Below are positions 41,804 through 46,862 of a DNA stretch of 46,862 nt, piece after piece. The translations under genes were made by a program, and so were the position numbers. The notes under the pieces are model-generated. The model had not been told where the DNA came from. It worked only from the letters and a program-made list of their open reading frames with translations, and made no database searches. The DNA is taken from NCBI GenBank assembly GCA_002310215.1, contig DBYR01000027.1, forward strand, positions 1 to 46,862, in the 5' to 3' direction. This DNA comes from Bacteroidales bacterium UBA1181. Its GTDB lineage: Bacteria > Bacteroidota > Bacteroidia > Bacteroidales > Paludibacteraceae. How positions within the stretch are numbered: position 1 is the first letter of the stretch; each line of letters begins with the position of its first letter.

Positions 41804-41835
41804 CAAACATAAATAAATATATTGCATTTTGCAAA
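41804..41835 (-). promoter_or_regulatory. Bacteroidetes-type promoter of the Crp-type regulator, with overlapping palindrome
   Basis: On the minus strand TTTG (41835-41832) is followed after 20 bases by a perfect TATGTTTG (41811-41804). A perfect palindrome TTGCA-TTT-TGCAA (41822-41834) overlaps the -33 box, and a further ATTGCATATAT half-site lies near 41779, at the start of the gene. Confidence 0.65.
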
Positions 41836-41890
41836 TATTTTTTTGATTATTCTCGATGAATAACAAAATAGACAATGTTTGCCGAGTGCC

Positions 41891-44746
41891 TTAGTGACCT
41901 CCCTGCTCAAAACCGCGTCGGTCGAATCCTTCAGGTCTTTCTCCTCTGAAGTCTGGACGAGGGCCATCGCCTCGGTTCATACGGGGTTCCCGGCCTTGGC
42001 GTTTCTCGTCAAATTCGGGAACCTCGTCCATATCCTTAGATGCTTTCGAGCCTAAGGTGTTGAATTTATATGTGAATTGGAGAATGAAGTAATTGCCTAA
42101 CGTGTTGGACTCCGTCTCGACGATGGAGCTCTCGCTGATTCTTCGGGTGAGGTTGCTCTGCTGACCTAAGATGTCGAATATCTTGAACTTGAGGGAGCCG
42201 GCATTGTTCTTCAGGAAATTTTTGGTGAGTGAGGCGTTCCACAGAACCGCATCCTTGTCGAATGAATCGCTGAAGCCGCTGTAGTAGTGGTATCCTAAGT
42301 CGGAGGAGAGGATAAGCTCCCATGGTAAGTTCACCTCGAAGAAAAGGCCCGACTCCAACTCCTCGCTCTGCGTCGAACTGTTTTGGAAACGTCCCCCCAC
42401 ATATAAGTTCGTGTTGAATTTGTCGTTTCTGTATCCTAATTGGTATTTACCGTATAGGTCGAGCATGCCCATGACTCGTCGCATTCCGTCGCTTTCGAAT
42501 GACACATCTTTGCTATAACCCACTTTCGTGTTGCTGGAGAATAGGAAGTTGCGGTGTTTCCGAAATGGTGTGCTGTTGGAGAATTGTGTGTTGAGGTCCC
42601 AGTTGCCGTTCACGTTTGCGCGGTGGTATTCCTGGGCGCCTGTGGCCTCGTCGTACAGAATGATGTTGGTGATCGCGTTCACGACGTTGCGGAACGTCAC
42701 ATTCGCCATGATGCTGCTTTGCTTCGCCTGGTTATATTTCTTGAACCTGGCGGAAACCGTGTTCGTGTACGATGGTTTCAGGTCAGGGTTACCATACCGC
42801 AGGTTCAGCGGGTCGCTCTCGTCGATAACTCGTTGCAGGTCTTCCACATTTGGGGCGGAGCTTTGTCCGTTGTAGCGGAGCATCAGGTTCTGCTGCTTGC
42901 TGAATCGGTACATGTAGCGCAGGCTTGGGGAGAAATTGAGAACCGTTTGTCTTGTGTCTTTGCCTTTGTTGGCCCCCAAAAGGTTTTCTGTTGAGGAAAT
43001 CTGCGGTTGTAGTGCGAAGCCAATGTTGTATTTCATTTTCTCGCCCCTGCCTTGGAAACCCACTTCGGCTCGGTGGGTGTTGTAGTCATTTTTCACCGAA
43101 CTGCTGAGCGAATCGAGCATGCGGGATAGGTCGTTTGCTTCATAAACGTATGAATATGAATCGGAACCACGGTGTTGGAAACGGTATTTGAATGTCAAGA
43201 AATGCTTCGGGAATAGCGGTTCCGTGTAAGATGCTTCCGCGGAGTAGTTGAATCCGTTCTTCCTTTTGTCCGTCCACCGGTCTGTCATTAGGGAAGAGTC
43301 CACAGCCTCATCCATGTCGTATTCATCCTCATAGAAGCGGAAGTCCGTGCGTGACCTTGAACTTTGGTCGGACGGTGTGTGCGTATAGCCAGAACTCAGG
43401 TTCAACCCGATGTTCCTGCCTTGCTCGTTTAGTTTGCGGGTGAAACGTAAGGAGCCGTTTAAGTTCAGGTTGTCACTGTTGTTTCGCCGGGAGGATGATT
43501 TGGAGTAGTTCATTTTATGTGAACTATTATAGTTCGAGGAGATATTCTCCGTTTTCCCGAAAGAGTGGGAATAGCTCACGTTGGGTCTGAACACGATGTT
43601 GGTCATGGAGTCTGGTGTCCATTTGAATCGGAAGCTTCCGGAGACATTGTCCGTATGTTTCAGTGATTGGTCGTTCTCGTCGGCGTATGTGGTTCCGGTG
43701 CGGCGGTAAGTCTCACGGTAAATGCTTTTCTCCACCTCGTTTTTGACATGGCGGTACTGTACGTTGCCACCGTAATCGTAGTGCGCGCTCTTCTCTTTTG
43801 CGAAGGTGGCCCCTAACGTGGTGGAGGTGTTGATGCCGTTATCCTGCGAAGAGGCTCTGTCGCTATTACTGTCATAGCCATTCTTGTTCGTGTTGTTGGA
43901 GGATGCGACCAAGGAGAAGTTGGTGTTGTCCGTGAATTTGCTGACATTCCCGCCCACTTCATAGCGCAGGTCAGGATCATCGACACGCAGGTCGGAACCC
44001 AATCCGCCGTAAAGGTTCCCGATCCAGCCATCCTTCATGCCTTTCTTCACGCTCAGGTCGAGCACCATCTCGTCTTCATCATCGTCCACGCCGGTCAGTT
44101 GGGCGGATTCGCTCTTCTTCTCGTAGGCCTTCACGTCCTTCACCATATTGGCCGGTAAGTTCTTAAGGGAAACTTTCGGATCATCGGAGAAGAACTCCTT
44201 GCCGTCCACCAATATCTTCTTCACCTCCTTGCCATTGACGACCAGCTTGCCATCGGTGGTCAATTCGGCGCCAGGCAACTTCTTGACGAGGTCTTCCAAC
44301 ATGGCGCCATCGGCTACACGGAATGATGAGGCGTTGTAGATCAACGTGTCTTCTTTCACCTGCAGAGGCGTCATCGTGGCCAGGACCGCCACTTCCTCAA
44401 TCAGTTGGTTGTCAGGTTTCAGGACTATCTTGTTCATGGTGACAGAACTGCTGTCTGCCGCCAACTTCACTTTACGGTAGCGGTCGATATATCCCACGTA
44501 TGAAGCACGTAGCAGGTACTCGCCCTTCTTGATGTCCTCAAGGAGGAACGAACCGTCCTCGTTGGCCATTTCACCCCTCACGAGAGAACTGTCCGGGAGT
44601 TGAAGAAGTTCCACATTCGCGTATGGTAGTGTCACATTCGCCTCTTTATCCCACACCACGCCCGAAAGGCTGGCGGCAATAATGGAGGATGATAAGGCAT
44701 GGAAAAGAATGAGAAGTAGGGATAGTCGACCGTTAATGATGTTCAT
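41891..44746 (-). CDS. Outer-membrane beta-barrel protein with carboxypeptidase-regulatory and plug domains (TonB-receptor-like)
   Basis: A 951-residue protein starting at the ATG at 44746 (the frame continues 6 bases to a TTG). A signal peptide is followed by a CarboxypepD_reg-like beta-sandwich (about 24-105, SGVVWDKEANVTLPYANVELL). Next is a plug-like domain (about 110-235; LEDLVKKLPGAELTTDG, ILVDGKEFFSDDPKVSLKNLP), then a long beta-barrel of the OMP_b-brl_3 type. The last barrel strand (YFILQFTYKF) is followed by an extra ~45-residue Arg/Gly/Pro/Glu-rich tail, placed beyond the barrel. It has no SusD partner next to it, so it is not a classic polysaccharide-utilisation SusC; it may import peptides, metals or siderophores. 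Confidence 0.88.
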   Translation of the reverse strand: MNIINGRLSLLLILFHALSSSIIAASLSGVVWDKEANVTLPYANVELLQLPDSSLVRGEMANEDGSFLLEDIKKGEYLLRASYVGYIDRYRKVKLAADSSSVTMNKIVLKPDNQLIEEVAVLATMTPLQVKEDTLIYNASSFRVADGAMLEDLVKKLPGAELTTDGKLVVNGKEVKKILVDGKEFFSDDPKVSLKNLPANMVKDVKAYEKKSESAQLTGVDDDEDEMVLDLSVKKGMKDGWIGNLYGGLGSDLRVDDPDLRYEVGGNVSKFTDNTNFSLVASSNNTNKNGYDSNSDRASSQDNGINTSTTLGATFAKEKSAHYDYGGNVQYRHVKNEVEKSIYRETYRRTGTTYADENDQSLKHTDNVSGSFRFKWTPDSMTNIVFRPNVSYSHSFGKTENISSNYNSSHKMNYSKSSSRRNNSDNLNLNGSLRFTRKLNEQGRNIGLNLSSGYTHTPSDQSSRSRTDFRFYEDEYDMDEAVDSSLMTDRWTDKRKNGFNYSAEASYTEPLFPKHFLTFKYRFQHRGSDSYSYVYEANDLSRMLDSLSSSVKNDYNTHRAEVGFQGRGEKMKYNIGFALQPQISSTENLLGANKGKDTRQTVLNFSPSLRYMYRFSKQQNLMLRYNGQSSAPNVEDLQRVIDESDPLNLRYGNPDLKPSYTNTVSARFKKYNQAKQSSIMANVTFRNVVNAITNIILYDEATGAQEYHRANVNGNWDLNTQFSNSTPFRKHRNFLFSSNTKVGYSKDVSFESDGMRRVMGMLDLYGKYQLGYRNDKFNTNLYVGGRFQNSSTQSEELESGLFFEVNLPWELILSSDLGYHYYSGFSDSFDKDAVLWNASLTKNFLKNNAGSLKFKIFDILGQQSNLTRRISESSIVETESNTLGNYFILQFTYKFNTLGSKASKDMDEVPEFDEKRQGREPRMNRGDGPRPDFRGERPEGFDRRGFEQGGH

Positions 44747-44807
44747 ATACAACTATTTATGCTTTTTATAAAGATTGGTCCATGGACACACTCCGTCCAA
44801 TGACGGG

Positions 44808-44815
44808 CAAATATA
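44808..44815 (-). promoter_or_regulatory. -7 element (TATATTTG) for the outer-membrane barrel gene
   Basis: A perfect TAnnTTTG on the minus strand lies 61 bases before the ATG at 44746. No well-spaced TTTG is seen upstream. Confidence 0.45.
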
Positions 44816-44864
44816 CTACTTTCACAGATGAAAATGCACTTTTCGAGGAATAAGTTCATTTTTC

Positions 44865-44895
44865 TTTGCGTATGAATCAGTTTTAACTAATTTTG
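44865..44895 (+). promoter_or_regulatory. Bacteroidetes-type promoter for the multidomain deacetylase
   Basis: TTTG at 44865-44868 is followed after exactly 19 bases by a perfect TAATTTTG at 44888-44895. The predicted start near 44902 leaves a leader of about 100 bases. This is the best promoter match in the window. Confidence 0.7.
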
Positions 44896-45001
44896 CGGAG
44901 ATAAACACGATGAAAAATGCGAGAGAATTCCGATAGATGATGTGTGGAATTCTAAAAGGAGATTTGAAATAGAGTATTAATCATTATACACTTATTGAAA
45001 T

Positions 45002-46862
45002 ATGAAAAAGAAATTCTTTACACTTATTGGCAGTGTGGCGTTATGCGTATCAGGCATGATGGCGCAGGAAGTGGCCACATGGGAGAATTGGGCCAAGTCG
45101 GCGATAACCTTCACCTTTGATGATGGTGCTAACGAGGTCAACTCTCACTCATGGGCCGCAGATGAATTGAACAAATATGGGTTCAAAGCCACATTCTATG
45201 TGGTGACGGGATGGACTCACGATTGGAGTGCCTATAAACAGATGGCACAAAAAGGACATGAAATCGGAAGCCATACTGACTCCCATAGCGGAAATTCGAG
45301 CGAGTTGTCTTCTTCTAAGAGTACAATCGAGAGGCAGATCGGACAGCCTTGTTTGACCATTGCCTACCCGAATTGTAATGAAATCAGCAATACGCTCAAC
45401 TACTACATCGGTGGACGTATCTGCGGTGGACAGACCAACAGCAAATCCCCACAAAACTTGGCAAGATTCGACTGTCAAATCTGTGGTGATCAGGGTATCA
45501 ACTCACAAAGCCAGATGACCAGCAGATGTTCTGGCGCCAATGGAGGATGGATGGTATTCCTGATCCACGGTATCCAGGGTCGTCAAGCGAATGGTAGTTA
45601 TTCTCCTACAAGTGCGGATGCCTTCACTGGTACGCTGCAATGGTTGAATCAAAACAAGAGTGACTATTGGGTATGTACGGCACGTGACGCCATCATGTAT
45701 TTGAAGGAGCGTGACGCCGCTTCTTTCAAGAAGATCGCGAGCGACGCATCCAGCGACACCTACTCTTTGACGCTCAACCAAAGCCTCACCAGCAACACGC
45801 TGTGTAAGTGGGATTACCCATTGTCTGTCCGTGTACCTATGCAGAGTGGCTGGTCCAACATGAAGGTGACCCAGAGCGACAAGGAACTTGAATTCGAGGA
45901 GAAGAACGGCTATGTATATTTCAAGGCTATTCCAGGTGGTGGTGACATCGTGGTTGGCTCCGGCAAACCAGCCGTTCCAGAACCAGAGTTCACTTTGACC
46001 GTTGCATCCGCCGAGAAGTATTGCAAGGATTCTTCTTACTCCATCTCTTGGACTTTGAGTGGTGATGTGGATGGCAGAACCTACTCTTTGAACTTCGGTT
46101 CAGGCTCTTCTTCCACTGAGGTTACCATTTCTGACGTTAGCGCTTCTTCCGAGTGGGAGAACAATGGTACTCCATACTGGACAGTCGACAAGATCTTGAG
46201 CGATGACGGAAACCACGGAGGTAACAGCCGTTGGGGAACCAATACGGGTACTGACGAGTGGGTCGCTTTCGTCTTCGACAAGACTCAGACCATCGGCGGT
46301 ATCATGATCGATGAGTGTACCGAGTATGACATTATCTCAAGCTTCGAGGTACAATATGATGAGAATGGTTCATGGAAGACCGCTTACACCGGCAAGAAGG
46401 TAGGTCATGACTTCAAGGCTACATTCGATCCTGTTTCAACCAAAAAGATGAGACTCTTCATCAAGTCCACAGAAGGGGGTGACGGATGTAACATCAACTA
46501 CGTGCAGTTCACTGGCGTGGCTGGATATGTGATCAAGGACGGCATCAACGCTGCAGGCAACGTTACTTGGAAGCCAAAAGCTGCCGGAACAGGCGATATC
46601 ACTATCACCAACTCAAGAGGTACGGTCTTGGCTAAGAAAGCATCCGTTAAAGTTGAGAACTGCGGCGGTTCATCCGAAGGTGGCGAAGGTGGCGAAAGTG
46701 GTGAAGGCGGCGAAAGCGGCGAAGCCATCGACCCATGCCAGCAAAAGAATAAATTGTCTGGTAACGGAAAGACATTGACCAGCAATGGTGTGCAGGAAGT
46801 CGGAAACGGCTACAATGTTGAGATGTGGAACGAGAAAGGTAACGGATCTGTTACATGCTTCG
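45002..46862 (+). CDS. Secreted CE4 polysaccharide deacetylase with CBM-like module and possible GH11 xylanase start (3' end outside window)
   Basis: 620 residues are visible and the frame is open at the right edge. A signal peptide (MKKKFFTLIGSVALCVSGMMAQ) is followed by a CE4/NodB domain (about 32-240): the metal/acid pair in TFTFDDG (Asp40, Asp41), the HTxxH motif HTDSH (His91, His95), AYPN near 121 and the FLIHG His189. Residues about 378-505 look like a discoidin/CBM32-type sandwich. A Gly/Glu/Ser linker (557-574) leads to a new domain beginning KTLTSNGVQEVGNGYNVEMWN. The pattern S-N-x-x-x-x-x-x-G-Y-x-x-E-x-W recalls the start of rumen-type GH11 xylanases. It would deacetylate, and perhaps also cut, xylan. 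The GH11 reading rests on about 40 residues and is tentative. Confidence 0.85.
   Translation, partial: MKKKFFTLIGSVALCVSGMMAQEVATWENWAKSAITFTFDDGANEVNSHSWAADELNKYGFKATFYVVTGWTHDWSAYKQMAQKGHEIGSHTDSHSGNSSELSSSKSTIERQIGQPCLTIAYPNCNEISNTLNYYIGGRICGGQTNSKSPQNLARFDCQICGDQGINSQSQMTSRCSGANGGWMVFLIHGIQGRQANGSYSPTSADAFTGTLQWLNQNKSDYWVCTARDAIMYLKERDAASFKKIASDASSDTYSLTLNQSLTSNTLCKWDYPLSVRVPMQSGWSNMKVTQSDKELEFEEKNGYVYFKAIPGGGDIVVGSGKPAVPEPEFTLTVASAEKYCKDSSYSISWTLSGDVDGRTYSLNFGSGSSSTEVTISDVSASSEWENNGTPYWTVDKILSDDGNHGGNSRWGTNTGTDEWVAFVFDKTQTIGGIMIDECTEYDIISSFEVQYDENGSWKTAYTGKKVGHDFKATFDPVSTKKMRLFIKSTEGGDGCNINYVQFTGVAGYVIKDGINAAGNVTWKPKAAGTGDITITNSRGTVLAKKASVKVENCGGSSEGGEGGESGEGGESGEAIDPCQQKNKLSGNGKTLTSNGVQEVGNGYNVEMWNEKGNGSVTCF
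46670..46723 (+). repeat. Gly/Glu/Ser linker repeat inside the CE4 gene
   Basis: GGTGGCGAA-like units recur and encode SSEGGEGGESGEGGESGE, a flexible linker between the CBM-like module and the following domain. Such repeats can vary in number between strains. Confidence 0.75.

Noticed and set aside
41891..44746. SusC of a polysaccharide-utilisation locus
   Set aside because: No SusD-like gene is adjacent, and the protein lacks the length and plug features of SusC; it fits the shorter barrel family better.

Overview
The window comes from a Bacteroidales bacterium, most likely a gut- or rumen-type Bacteroidaceae/Prevotellaceae relative. Supporting marks are promoters of the Bacteroidetes type (TTTG about 19 bp before TAnnTTTG), type IX secretion (T9SS)-like C-terminal tails on several secreted proteins, an N-succinylornithine carbamoyltransferase, a carboxypeptidase-regulatory-domain outer-membrane barrel, a C10 (streptopain-type) peptidase, and the dut-TPR-DUF4292-EnvC gene order. 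There is no rRNA, tRNA, CRISPR array, transposase or phage gene. Coding density is high and nearly every gene has a readable family.

Layout. 1-2243: 3' part of a large secreted protein made of cadherin-like beta-sandwich repeats. 2318-4800 (minus): yigZ and a DEAD-box RNA helicase. 5129-5725: small exported protein, followed by a 504-base gap with a very strong terminator hairpin. 6230-14319: surface-polysaccharide cluster (three glycosyltransferases, a flippase, an O-antigen ligase-like protein, a repeat-unit polymerase) with a YwlG-family gene inside it. 14471-16264: secreted CE6-type acetyl esterase with a CBM6. 16392-18074 (minus): Bax-inhibitor-1 membrane protein and argF'. 18326-22256 (minus): a lipoprotein gene with its own terminator, then a MATE transporter, SpoIID/LytB protein and small membrane protein. 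22740-24217: two coupled secreted proteins, one an alpha/beta hydrolase.

24334-32350 (minus) is one long, tightly packed run: dut, TPR protein, DUF4292 lipoprotein, EnvC-like protein, Wzz-like membrane protein, Gfo/Idh/MocA oxidoreductase, SpmA/SpmB-like transporter, ybeY. Divergent from it are pta and ackA, the acetate-forming pair. 35080-36944 holds an AT-rich lipoprotein directly in front of a C10 cysteine peptidase that lacks a propeptide. 37012-41070 (minus) is a five-gene cassette (DUF4268-like protein, lysophospholipid-type acyltransferase, methyltransferase, FabZ/ApeP-like dehydratase, ketosynthase) resembling a cut-down aryl-polyene locus. Then come a Crp-type regulator, a TonB-receptor-like barrel, and at the right edge a multidomain polysaccharide deacetylase that appears to run into a GH11 xylanase.

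Taken together, the secreted enzymes (CE6-CBM6 esterase, alpha/beta hydrolase, CE4-CBM-possible GH11) suggest growth on acetylated plant hemicellulose, with acetate leaving through Pta-AckA. The best candidates for something undescribed are the lipoprotein/C10 peptidase pair, the ACP-less ketosynthase cassette, the multidomain xylan enzyme at the right edge, and several structured non-coding elements.
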